From Miscanthus floridulus (taxonomy: Eukaryota > Streptophyta > Magnoliopsida > Poales > Poaceae): DNA of 64,000 bases. Each line of letters begins with the position of its first letter. Position 1 is the first letter of the stretch. The notes beneath the pieces were generated by a model. That model was not told where the DNA came from. It worked only from the letters and a program-made list of their open reading frames with translations, and did no database searches. The DNA is taken from positions 24,530,502 to 24,594,501 of the forward strand of contig NC_089591.1 in assembly GCF_019320115.1 (NCBI RefSeq). Direction: 5' to 3'. Below are positions 1 to 10,310 of this stretch, in pieces. A program made the translations under genes and the position numbers.

Positions 1-2
1 AA

Positions 3-464
3 GAGCTGAAGAAAGTCTTCACCGACAACTATATGGCCACATGTACTCGACCCGGCACCAAGCATGATCTCAGCCACATCAACCAAAAGCCATCTGAGCT
101 CCTCTGCAGCTACATCCAACATTTCTTTGAGATGAGAAACTCTATTCCCAACATCATGGAAGCCGAAGACATCACTGCCTTTATCCGAGGACTCCACCAT
201 CGCGAGCTTCGCTCCAAATTCAACCACAAGCCGCCCACTGGTATCGGCAAGATGATCACTATGGCCAACCAGTACACCGACACCAAGGAAGCTGAGGTGC
301 GCTTCAACGAGGATGTAGGCACTCATCGCCCGTCTCACTGCTACGACGATTGCCCTGACGACCGGCGCTACAGCGACCATTGCCTCGATGATCATAGCTA
401 CCATCGCGATAGCAGCCGTGATCAGACAGGAGGACATAGGCCTGGCCAAAATCACCACCACTAG
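3..464 (+). pseudogene. gag: Element A gag (Tat-lineage Ty3/gypsy), N-terminus outside window
   Basis: This is the C-terminal half of a retrotransposon capsid polyprotein, the protein that packages the RNA into cytoplasmic virus-like particles. The frame is open from base 3, with no start in the window, and carries the capsid-type stretches FTDNYMATC, EMRNSIPNI and ITAFIRGL, followed by a charged His/Asp/Arg-rich tail and a TAG at the end. The same capsid pattern (LRGYIRRFS, CNELPNITNADVIGAF) appears in element C on the other strand near 30.2 kb, so A and C belong to related lineages. It is followed on the same strand by zinc-knuckle remnants, protease, RT, RNase H and integrase, the normal gag-pol order. 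The call is by motif recognition only. Confidence 0.8.
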
Positions 465-926
465 CTAGAACACATCATCGCCACCATCAGTCAACCTCAT
501 GCCAAGTGCAACTATGATGAACAATACCAAAAGATCCTCGATGGCCCATGCCCTCTTCACAAGAATGCTAAACATAAGATGAAGGACTGCATTGGTTTGG
601 CTAAGGAGTTCTAGGACAAGAGGCTCGACGATGATACCAATGATGGAGCTAGAGGTCACCGACCACCTAGGGGCAACAACAATGCCTTTCAGGACTACGA
701 TAAGGTGGTCGCCACCATTTTTGGGGGCCTCGCCACCACTAAGAGTAGAAGAGAGCGGAAGCTCGCAGCATAGCGGGTGCTCTCCGTTACTATAGAAGAT
801 GCCACCGCTAACCCCAGCTATTGCCCATGGTCCGAGGTCCCCATCACTTTCAGCAGAGCTGACCAATGGGCGGATATTCCCTACATGGGCCATTTTCCCC
901 TCGTCCTCGACGCAACCGTATAGAAG
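465..926 (+). pseudogene. Element A gag C-terminal region with zinc-knuckle-like motif
   Basis: After the gag stop the coding pattern continues with further stops. Near 540-600 the frame reads PCPLHKNAKHKMKDC, a C-x2-H ... H-x4-C arrangement similar to the nucleic-acid-binding knuckle in this lineage. Later pieces read EVPITFSRADQW and GHFPLVLDA, the usual lead-in to the protease of Tat elements. In-frame stops occur near 613 and 771 and just before 927. It is a decayed linker between gag and protease, with no separate function claimed. Confidence 0.6.
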
Positions 927-1307
927 GTGCTCTTCAAAAAAGTGCTCGTTGATGGTGGGAGCGCTCTGAATCTCCTCTTCGTTGGAGCCCTAAAAGAGCT
1001 GGGCCTTGGTTTGTCCGATCTCACACCTTCTGACTCCACCTTTTCGGGTGTGGTGCCAGGCAGGGCCTCCAAACCGCTTGGAGAGATTACCCTACCAGTT
1101 CAGTTCGGCATGGCAAGCTACTACCATGTCGAACATATCAACTTCTACATCGCCGACTTCAACACCGCCTACCATGCCATACTTGGTCAGCTAGCTCTAG
1201 CCAAGTTCATGGTTGTGTCCGCACTACACCTATCTGGTGGTAAAGATGCCTTCGCCTGCTGGAGTCTTGGCCCTATGGGCCAACCTCACCATCGCCTATG
1301 CTTGTGA
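927..1307 (+). pseudogene. Element A retroviral-type aspartic protease
   Basis: This domain would cut the gag-pol polyprotein during particle maturation. The active-site block reads VLVDGGSALNLLF (Asp codon near 948), the plant Ty3/gypsy D-G-G-S form of the aspartic protease site. Downstream, GEITLPVQFG and YHAILGQLALAKF match the conserved second half (the usual ILGRP is ILGQL here). The piece of about 126 residues is open, but stops flank it and the link to RT is broken, so it is a pseudogene domain. It lies directly between gag remnants and RT in the normal gypsy order. Confidence 0.78.
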
Positions 1308-1513
1308 GATGGAGAGTCTTGCCCTCAGTCGAAGCTACTAACCTCTCCATCTAGATGGCTAGCAGTGGTCATTGAAGCCAAGACAGTGCCTGCCAAAGAC
1401 TTGGAGATCCTAGAGCTGGAGCCTCCCCATGCCTCTGCCAAGTCAAAGGAAGTCAAGGAGGTCAGCCTTAGCCTCAACGATCCCTCCAAGACCAGTGAAG
1501 ATTAGGGCTCACC

Positions 1514-2490
1514 TTGACCCCAAATAGGAAAGTATGCTTGTCTCCTTCCAACAGTGCCAACGCTAATGTGTTTGCTTGGAAACTTATAGACATGTCAGGG
1601 GGTACCACGAGAGAAGATCAAGCACTCCTTGAATGTCTCGTCGATCAGCCAAACCGATCAAGCAGAAACTCCATCGATTTGTGCACCAGACAAGAAGGAG
1701 GCTATTAGGGTAGAAATAAAATGGCTCTTAGCTGCCGAATTCATAAAATAAGTGTATCATCCAGATTGGTTAGCAAACCCTGTTCTTGTTCGAAAAAAGA
1801 ATAAAAAATGGAGAATGTGTGTTGATTATACTGATCTTAACAAACACTGCCCTAAAGACCCCTTTGGCTTGCCTCGGATAGACAAGGTTGTAGACTCCAC
1901 CACTAGCTACGAACTGCTCTCCTTCCTTGATTGTTACTCTGGTTATCACCAGATTTCCCTAAAGGAAGAAGATCAGATCAAGACATTGTTCATAACACCC
2001 TTCGGTGCTTACTGCTACACAACCATGTCCTTTGAACTCAAGAACACTGGGGCAACCTATCAAACGGGCTATCTAGACGTGCCTCGACCAACAGATTGGC
2101 TACAACATCAAAGCCTACATCGATGACATGGTTGTCAAGTCCAAAGCCACCGACAATCTTATCGCCTGACCTTAAGGAAACTTTCGCCAACTTGAACAAA
2201 TACCGATGGAAGTTGAACCCTTCAAAGTGCATCTTTGGAGTTCCATCTGGTATACTGCTGGGCTACATCATCAGTGCTCGAGGCATCGAACCTAACCCTA
2301 ACAAGGTCTCCACCATCACCAATATGAAATGGCCAACATGTGTCAAGGATATACAGAAGCTTATAGACTGCATGGTAGCTTTAAGTCGCTTCATATCACA
2401 CCTCAGTGAAAAAGGGCTACCTTTCTTCAAGCTCCTCAAGGCCTCCGAGCAGCTTTTCCTAGTCGGAGGAGGCAGACTCAGCTTTTGAGC
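1514..2490 (+). pseudogene. Element A reverse transcriptase
   Basis: RNA-dependent DNA polymerase domain of the pol polyprotein. An N-terminal piece (1514-1708) carries NVFAWKLIDM. The palm and fingers follow at 1752-2126 with YHPDWLANPVLV, WRMCVDYTDLNK, CPKDPFGLPRID and LSFLDCYSGYHQI. The catalytic box reads YIDD at 2116-2127 but lies in another frame, and the thumb region (LNPSKCIFGV, GIEPNPNKV, ALSRFIS) is in a third, so there are two frameshifts within about 100 bp around the active site. The enzyme cannot be made from this copy. Element C carries the same domain with YVDD on the opposite strand. Confidence 0.88.
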
Positions 2491-2494
2491 AGCT

Positions 2495-3235
2495 CAAGGT
2501 GTTCTTAACAAAGCCTCTGATCATGACAACGCCATGACCAGATGAAACCCTATTGATCTACATCGCCGCCACTTCCCTGCGTCGTCAGCACAGCTATTGT
2601 CATCGAACGTGAGGAAGCTGGGCATGCCTACAAGGTGCAACATATGGTGTACTTCATAAGCGAGGTAATTAATGAGCCCAAAACTCGTTATCCTTAGGTA
2701 AGAAGTTGTTATATGCAATCCTAATTACGTCGTGCAAGCTCTGACACTATTTTGACTATTACAAGATTGCCGAGGTCACTGAGTTCCCTCTAGTGGACAT
2801 TCTCCGCAACAAGGAGGCCAATGGCCGCATCATCAAGTGGGCTAGTTGAGCTCGGTACCTACTCCATTGAATTTGGAAGCAGGCCTACCATCAAGTCACA
2901 AGCGCTCGCTAATTTCATCGCTGAGTGGACTGAGATCCAAGAGCCTATCGCTCCCACTTGCCCCGAGCATTAGGTGATGTACTTCACCGGTGCCCTTAAC
3001 ATCAATGGTGCTAGAGCTGGGCATTATGTTTATTACGCTGACAAAGGATAAGCTCTGGTACATTCTCTGAATACACTTTCCGGCCTCCAACAATGCTGTC
3101 GAATATGAAGCATGTCTCCACGGACTCCGTATAGCCATCAAGTTCAGCGTTAAACGCCTTATGGTGTACGATGATTCTACACCTGGTCATTAACCAGCTT
3201 AACAAAGACTGGTCTTGCTCCAGTGAGAAGATGGA
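2495..3235 (+). pseudogene. Element A tandem RNase H domains (gypsy-type then Tat-type)
   Basis: Two RNase H segments follow RT. The first, about 2540-2830, holds the fragments TLLIYIAATS and VYFISEVI. The second, about 2970-3190, begins VMYFTGALNINGARAG, where the lineage normally has YFDGS. The first catalytic Asp is therefore replaced by Thr (codon ACC in 2980-2991), which would inactivate the domain even without the stops. Dual RNase H is a known hallmark of the plant Tat lineage. There are several stops, and assignment rests on spacing and short motifs. Confidence 0.65.
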
Positions 3236-3239
3236 TGCA

Positions 3240-4720
3240 TATTGCAGCCAAAATTAGGAAGCTCGAAGGAAAATTCTATGGCATCGAGTATCACCATGTG
3301 GTATGTGACCAAAATTAGCTCAGCCGATCACTTATCCAAGCTAGGCTCTTCTCACGCCGTGATTCCATTGGGGGTCTTCATTCAAGATCTCCTAGCGCCA
3401 TCCATCAAAGAAGATAAGGAAGTAGAAGAGGTTCCCCCTTGCCGAGCAGTTGGTACTTGCGGTACCTTCGCCGGTCGCCGATTGGAGGGAGCAATTCATC
3501 AAGTACCTCACCAGCGCCGAGGTACCCATCGATAAGACTAAAACTGAACACTTAGTTCATAGAAGCAAGATTTACGTGCTGGTGGATGGCAACTTGATGA
3601 GGAAAAGTGCCAAGGAAGGGATACTACAGAAATGCATCACCCAAGAGGAGGGAGTAAAGCTACTTCTCAAAATTCACTCTAGTTCCTGCGGCAACCATGC
3701 GGCCTCAAGAACACTGGTCGGCAAGGCTTTCCAAGCTAGTTTTTATTGGCCTACAACCGTTGCTGATGCAGAAGACCTCGTCTGATGTTGTGAAGGATGC
3801 CAATTCTTCGCTAAGCAAATACACATGCCGGCGCAAGAGCTGCAAACCATCCTGGCTTCCTGGCCCTTCGCATGCTGGGGACTAGACATGATCAGGGCCC
3901 TTCAAACCAGCACCAGGTGGTTTCTAGTACATATATGTCGCCATCGACAAGTTCTCCAAGTGGATTGAATATAAACCGCTCGTCTCGGCTACTGTGAAGA
4001 AAGCAGTCAAGCTCTTCGACGATATCATCCACAGATTTGGTCTACCGAATAGCATCATCACCGATCTCAGAACTACGTTTACTAGGCCATCACTTCTAGG
4101 GACTTCCGTGAAGACCATTGCATCTCCGTCAAATATGTCTCAGTTGCCCATCCAAGAGCCAACGGCCTAGGCCAAACGGGTGAACGGCCTGATCCTTGAT
4201 GCCCTAAAGAAACGACTATATCAGAAAGAAGAAAGGCACCTAGGCAGATGGCTTAAGGAGCTTCCTAGCTATAGTATGGGGACTGCATACTCAAGCTAGT
4301 CATAGCACCGGCATGACTCCATACTTCTTAGTCTACGGTTCAGAAGCCATACTACCAGCAGGACATTACTTTCTGAGCACCTAGGGTGGAAAACTATGAT
4401 GAAGAGCATGTCAAGGTTGTTCAGTCAGAGGACGTCGATAGGGCCAAGGAAGAACGCCTAATCACCTATGTCCACACAACTAAATATCTAGAATGCTTGC
4501 AGAGGTACTACAACCAAAATGTCAAAGGTCATTCATTTGCTATCGGTGATCTCGTTCTCCGTAGAAAAAAAAACTAAAGGGATGCACAAGCTCTCCTCCC
4601 TTTGGGAAGGGCCGTATGTCAGTCAAAGAGGTTACTCGACTAGGGTCTTATCGCCTAAGTGACTTAGAAGGAGTCGATGTTCCCAACTCAGTGGCACATC
4701 GAACACCTTATACATTTCTA
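3240..4720 (+). pseudogene. Element A integrase
   Basis: DDE integrase at the end of pol. The N-terminal zinc-binding part is at about 3540-3830 (KIHSSSCGNHAASRTLVGKAF, then CCEGCQFFAKQ). The core follows in other frames with the pieces CWGLDMI, IDKFSKWIEYKPL, FDDIIHRFGLPNSIITD and RVNGLILDALK. The C-terminal part is ENYDEEHVKVV, HSFAIGDLVLRR and GSYRLSDLEGVDVPN, ending near 4720. Several frameshifts and in-frame stops make it non-functional. The C-terminal GDLVLRR and YRLSDLEG motifs place it near the Tat elements of grasses. No chromodomain is seen after it. Confidence 0.82.
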
Positions 4721-4874
4721 TCCTTGAAACACTCCAGATATGTACTCTCTGCTTTTATATTGAGTAAACTTTTGGTCTCCATAACTTGCCTCCGTTTGTC
4801 TCCATTGTGGTTTAACATCCACTCGCGGTCGCCGAGCACCATGCTACTTCATAACGAACTCCAATACATAATCG

Positions 4875-5115
4875 CCATAACTATGCCGACCATGTTTCTC
4901 CAAATCGCCAACCATGTTTCTCCAAAATCGCCGAACACATTTTCTCCAACGTAATCGCCGAACACGATTCCTCCAATGTTATCGCCGAACACGATTCCTC
5001 CAAAATCACCAAACATGATTTCTCCAAAATTGCCGAACATGTCTCCCCTAAATCGCCAATGAATTTTGCCACATTTTTTCTCCAAATCACCGAACACTTT
5101 TCTCCAAACCTCCAA
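4875..5115 (+). repeat. Degenerate ~24-bp tandem repeat in the element A spacer
   Basis: About eight to nine imperfect units of the type ATCGCCGAACACgattCCTCCAA follow the integrase end. Read on the minus strand (5142 down to 4849) the array stays open for 97 residues and gives an 8-residue periodic peptide (FGDFGGIV-like). Tandem arrays between pol and the 3' LTR are a known feature of Tat/Ogre-type elements. Confidence 0.8.
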
Positions 5116-5138
5116 GATATTTCTCCGATCAGCGTGCA

Positions 5139-5645
5139 ACATACTTTCTTTCTATTCCCTTTGGAGAAGACCAGTCTCCAATCGCTCCCTACACAGTGCT
5201 ATGGGCTCCACGCTCTACGTTATGGGTGGTCGGTTGCTGGTTCCTTGGTGACGCCTATTTGTCCTACACATCTACGAGCTTCATGCTCGATGTTATGGAC
5301 TATGGGTCAGCCAAGGCTGAGAGTTCAGCATAGAATACATTGCTCGGACGCCGCCTATACTATCATTATCTACAAGTTCGTACAGCAACCACCGAGCAAC
5401 ACACATTCTGCACTGTTTTCTATGGAAAAAACCAAGTCTTCGATCGCTCCCTACACTGTGCTATGGGCTCCGCGCTTCTACGTCATTGGTGGTCGGCTAC
5501 AGTTCCTCGGTCATGCCTGTTACTCCTACACGTGTACGGGCTCCGCGCTCGACATTATGGACTATGGGCTGGCCAAGGCCATAGGGATCAGTAGCATACC
5601 AACTGTTCGGATGCTACTTGAACTATGCATAATCACGTCAGGATT
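5139..5645 (+). repeat. 262-bp tandem duplication in the element A spacer
   Basis: The segment starting near 5139 recurs with an offset of 262 bp. For example GCTCCCTACAC followed by GTGCTATGGGCTCC occurs at 5184 and 5446, and both copies contain TATGGACTATGGG further on. The copies differ by substitutions and short indels. No coding function is recognised. The second copy runs almost up to the LARD1 insertion point. Confidence 0.75.
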
Positions 5646-5651
5646 ATAAAT

Positions 5652-5656
5652 GCAGA
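5652..5656. repeat. Target-site duplication of LARD1, left copy (GCAGA)
   Basis: GCAGA lies directly before the LTR start TGTAATAG at 5657. The same five bases lie directly after the far LTR end GTGTTACA at 36114-36118. A 5-bp duplication is what Ty3/gypsy integrase leaves. Confidence 0.9.
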
Positions 5657-6887
5657 TGTAATAGAACCGCCCAATTTATACAAGATCAAGTATGGTTGTC
5701 CCCGCTAACACGTTGACACACACATACCTTCACTCATATAAACCCGGTAGTCCACCGAGTGTCCCGAAAGACCTCGGTAAATCAACATCACAACCAAGAT
5801 CATGTGATTAAGCAAATACACATCACATACACAGGGTTGCAGCAGGAAATAATATTACAAATGGGTTCACAAATAAAAGTACGAGTTTGGGTTTCAAAAC
5901 CTCTTAGTGAAAACAACATAGCTTTCAAATGATTACATTAATATAAGTTCCAAATATATTGCTAGCATAGGTGACATCATCTGACAAAAGCATATAGACA
6001 ACAAGTAACTATAGAATCACCGAGCCCACCGGCGGTTAGCCACCATCTTCAACAGGCCGAAGAACTTCACCTGCAACATGGTGGGATAAACCCTGAGTAC
6101 GAGAAGGTACTCAGCTAGACTTACCTAGTCAAAACTAGAAATAAAGGACACCAAGGGTCATGCAAGGCTTATGAGATGGGCTAGCTTGACACAGTTGCAT
6201 AAAAGAGCTTATGAATATAGTGACCAATTTAAACTTAGCATCAAGTTTATCATCATTTACCTATCCACTAGATTAGCACCTATACTAGAGCACTCACTTA
6301 TTAGGAGCAAACAATATTAACCATAGTAGGTATAATAAGGCTATCATCATCATATCATCATTCCTGAACCATTATGTTATTTAGTGTATCTACTTTGGAG
6401 ATAAGCCCGTCAAGTTCTCACTAACCGGTGAGAGATGGCGACTCGAATCGAATTACAACTCAGCTGAGGGGGGTATTCCTAACTCTCACCCAGGCATACT
6501 TTGCAAGGGTAGCCATGGGTCACCTTTGGTACAACTCAAGAACCAAATTCGCGGGTTCGATCAGCGCCAGTACTCTCAAGGATTACCCTTCTGCCAGGAT
6601 GATCAGGACTTTTAAATCACCTGCCCTTGGACTCATGCCTACGGCTCCCTTCCAAGGCGCACTTTATACTTATCGACTCCTGGCCTAAGGTGAGCTACTC
6701 GGCTTCATGGTCGGTCTCCGGTCAACATGAACAGGAAAGGCTCCAAGATTTGGTCCTTAAGCGACACAGACAGAGTCACTACAAACCAGTAAGCCTCCGC
6801 CCGGTCTTCATTTCAAATTAAGACAGGTTCTTTTCCACGATAGCAAATATAGCCAACCTGTGCCATATGTATATCCCTATATCTCGC

Positions 6888-6906
6888 AGGTGACAGGAAA
6901 TCACCT
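6888..6906. repeat. Short inverted repeat conserved in LARD LTRs
   Basis: AGGTGA and TCACCT flank a 7-base spacer. The same arrangement occurs in the LARD1 right LTR (16349-16367) and LARD2 left LTR (50143-50161), and with a 5-bp stem in the LARD2 right LTR (about 62263-62280), although surrounding sequence has diverged. Confidence 0.6.
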
Positions 6907-8689
6907 GACTTCTACCGCGTTTAAGCAGGGCTAAGCACTACACGAGCTTGAGTTACATAGGATTCAGGGTATCAATATCTGGACAAGGATTAGATAACCA
7001 ATGCAGCAAGTGTTTGCATCCAACACCTTAACTTAATGCAATAATATATATATGTAACAATAATACTTTAACTGCATTTCAGAAATTAGGAGGCTTAATA
7101 TGCTCTGGGGCTTGCCTAGGGATCCGACACAAATCAGTTCAGTTAGCTTGCACCAGTCATGGGGACATCTCCGGTCCTAGCACTTGCTTAGTCCTTCCAT
7201 CTTCGGGATATATCCACCAAACCAAATCTTTGGGTTTGGCTCCAACATCGCATCCTTCACGTGGTGCATCTAGCGTACCTAGATGAGATACAATATACAA
7301 GTGCATAAATGTGAAGAATAGTACCATGAGACGCATCACAAAATAGCAAGCAAGACAAGCATAGTTTACACTAACACGCTTAAGTACTTTGCGATGCTTA
7401 ACTTAAACATCACACAATCTATCATGCTAAGATGGCAAAGAAGACGACAACACCAAGCATGACACAAGTTTCCCAAGATCTCTGGTGCTCTAACTCAGTC
7501 ATCATTCAAGGCATAAGTCACACTTAACAATATACAAGCAAACACTATAATTGGAATCTGCCAATTTCTGGACATGCAAACAGCAGCTACAAGATTTAGC
7601 TATAACTGGAGTTACACAAATCCAAATGACTTGCAAGAAGACATTTTGGAAAGCTTATGAAATTATCTACATTTCATCTATAACCATCATAGCATGATTC
7701 CCAAGTTAAGTAGGTTGAAATTATACCTTTACAGAAACTGGTTCATACAAAACAGAGAGCAACAAATCCTGTATTCTAACTTTAAACAGTTGTAACTCAA
7801 ACACTACTCGGCCAAATGATACCAAATTTTAACAGCAGCTAGATACATAAATTATCTACAACTTTTGTATAAACAAGTTTCACAACAAAGCACATTGTCA
7901 TGAAGAACTTTGCTAAGTTCCCAGATCTGTCCATAAACCACATCGGCAAGAAAATAATTATTAACTTATGTTGCAAATTCATAATTGGGCAAAACCAACT
8001 TTACCAACATTTCACAGATGACTAAAGAACACCAAAAATGATGGTGCTCACCTCTAAATAAATTTTCTTAAAGCATTTCTTAATTTATTTAGACATCAAG
8101 GTGTATTTATGAACATATACCAAAAATGCACAATAAATTCTACAAAAATCACAGTAGCTCACATATCCTCTCAATAGTCTATTGTACAAATTTCATACCA
8201 TTTGCATAAGTATAGCTGCCTCTACAAAAAAGACAACTTGCTAAAGCAAGAAATCATGTGAGAGCAAGATAAACCAATAACTCACTCATGCAGCAACCAA
8301 TGACCATGAAATTTTTACCACACATCAAACATCACATGAGTAGCATGCCACAAAAATTTCACTTCATTTGGAGCCCTACAACTACAGTTATGAAAAAGAC
8401 AAATACAATAAGAATTGAAAACCTAGATGCATAAATCTATTTTTACAGCTAAAACTTTAAACTAAAACATGAAATATTATAGATCTATTGCATAGACAAT
8501 TCCACAAGGATTCCAAAAAGTCCTCATTTGCTATTTTACGAATTTCCTATGATTTATTATGATTTTCCAAACTTTCAGCCGATTTAAAACAAATAGATCC
8601 AAAAGGCACTATTCATATGAGTCTACGGTTTGCAGTTGGACCCTTGGATTTGCTCTAATTGTTGCACTGAAGTCCCTCACTGGGGCAAA

Positions 8690-9370
8690 ACAGAGGAGGC
8701 GGAGGGGGATTCACCGGTGCCGGCCAGAGGAGGCTCGCCGGTGGCGGCGAGTGGCGGGGAAGCGTCGAGGGACCCGCGCACACCCGTAGGTGCCATCGGC
8801 TTGCCCCACAGCGGCCCGAGGCCCGCTGGCCATGTGAGCAGGTAGCACGGCGGCCATGGCTCCAACAATGGCAGTGCTACGGTGGCAGTTCTAGCTGATG
8901 AAGTGGCGCGGGAGGGACGGCGCTGGTAGTGGAAAGCGTTGGGGCTAGCGTCAAGAGCAGAGGAGGCCCATGGCTCTCTGTCCACGCGCGCTCGCGACGC
9001 TCGGCATTGGCGACCATGGCGGTCACATGGCTCGGCGTGGAGCGGGGCAAGGAGAGCCTCAGGAGACTGGTGCGCGCATAGGGCGGACCAGCTTGGCGTG
9101 GGGTGGTTCGTGGTGGCACGGCCACACACCCACACCGAGCGGTGGCGGCGCAGCAGCGGCTGCCCGCTGGCAGCAGCCCAATGGCCCAGCAGAGGAGCGC
9201 GCGAGTACAGGCGAGGAAGAGTCGATAGAGGAGTGAGTGCGAGTGGGATTCGGTGCCCACTCTAGGAGAATGCAGAGGTGCTGTAGGGAGGCAGGCGCAC
9301 GCGTCAGCAATGGTAGGGTGAGATAGCAAACGGGCATGGGCATAGGAGGCCACGCGGCAGCGAAGTGCTG
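8690..9370 (-). other. GC-rich island inside LARD1 left LTR
   Basis: An abrupt block of GC- and CpG-rich sequence stands in an otherwise AT-rich LTR. The allelic block in the right LTR is 34500-35180, and LARD2 has a block at the same relative place (52610-53060). Both strands contain open frames up to 180 codons, which high GC content alone can produce. Position in the LTR suggests promoter, transcribed leader or captured sequence, but no TATA box or protein family is evident. Confidence 0.7.
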
Positions 9371-10293
9371 TGGTCAGTCGGCAATAGAAATCGGATTCAA
9401 ATTTATGGAGCTGCAGCAATACTACCTCAAAAATACGTCTGAAACCCTAAGTTCATCCATCCGTAACTCCTAAACCACGACGATTTAGCAAAAACTTTAT
9501 TAGTAAAAGTTGTAGATCTACATACCATCTCCAACTTTTCTTTAGTGATCTAGGTCTAATTCTCAAAGGATATCAAGTTATATCATCACAAAGTCAGGCA
9601 CATCGAAACTGTAAACTCACTTAGAAAAAAATCCTAAGTTCCAAAATAGTACCATGTTGATTATTGTGAGCTCTAAACGACCAAGTTAAGCACTGAATTA
9701 GCTCATGACCCAAAAATAAAAGTTGTTGATATAATCAAGTACTACAACTTTGCTTAAGGGTGCACTGCCATGCAAACACCGTAAGCCATTGGTCAACACA
9801 GGTCAAAGTAGCATCGCGGTAAAGTTTAAATCTGAGTTTTAGACCGATTGACGCATTTTCTTGATCCCTGCTCAACATGAACCTTTTATAACTTTTGTTG
9901 TAGAGTTCATATAGAGTTATTTGGGTAAGGTTGCAATGTTTGATTGATGACCTACATTTCCATTCACTTAATAGTGCAATTCACGCACTTAGTAAAATCA
10001 TTCCAATAAGGATATAACTTATCATTTCATGTGACTTTTTTATTCCAAACTTCATGAAACTTTTCCAGTGATCAATATAGATGGATATTGATGTGAGACA
10101 CATGAAAGAAGTGCATCCAACATTACTCAAGCATACTTTTTGAAAAGGCAACATGTAAGCAATGGTGCATGGTCCAAGTTTAAGTGGTGGCTCATTTTCA
10201 TATGTTTGACCTAACATCTCCATCACCACTTAACATGCCATGGTTAATTTTAAACCCATTGCTTAACTGGTGACAAACACCTAGGGTGTTACA

Positions 10294-10310
10294 GCCTTCC
10301 CCCTTAAAGG
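10294..10310 (-). other. LARD1 polypurine tract
   Basis: Read on the minus strand, the sequence next to the left LTR is CCTTTAAGGGGGAAGGC, directly followed by the LTR start TGTAACACC. This is the site that primes plus-strand DNA synthesis and it fixes the element orientation as minus. Confidence 0.88.

Larger units (their letters stand above)
5657..10293 (-). mobile_element. LARD1 left LTR (3' LTR in element orientation), 4637 bp
   Basis: On the + strand this LTR starts TGTAATAGAACC and ends GGTGTTACA, so in element sense it begins TGTAACACC and ends CTATTACA. It matches, with scattered single-base differences, the right LTR that starts at 15089 and ends at 36113. The length is extreme for a plant LTR and typical of the Tekay/Del chromovirus group and of barley LARD elements. 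Most of it is AT-rich with no supported gene. A GC-rich block lies at about 8690-9370. The reading frames in that block differ between the LARD1 and LARD2 versions and I do not call them genes. Confidence 0.93.

Noticed and set aside
5059..5649. 196-codon plus-strand frame across the 262-bp duplication of element A
   Set aside because: It arises from a tandem repeat without stops. Composition is not gene-like and it ends at the insertion site.
8677..9419. Long open frames on both strands in the LARD1 GC-rich block
   Set aside because: High GC removes stop codons. The left- and right-LTR versions have different frame lengths, and LARD2 does not keep the peptide.
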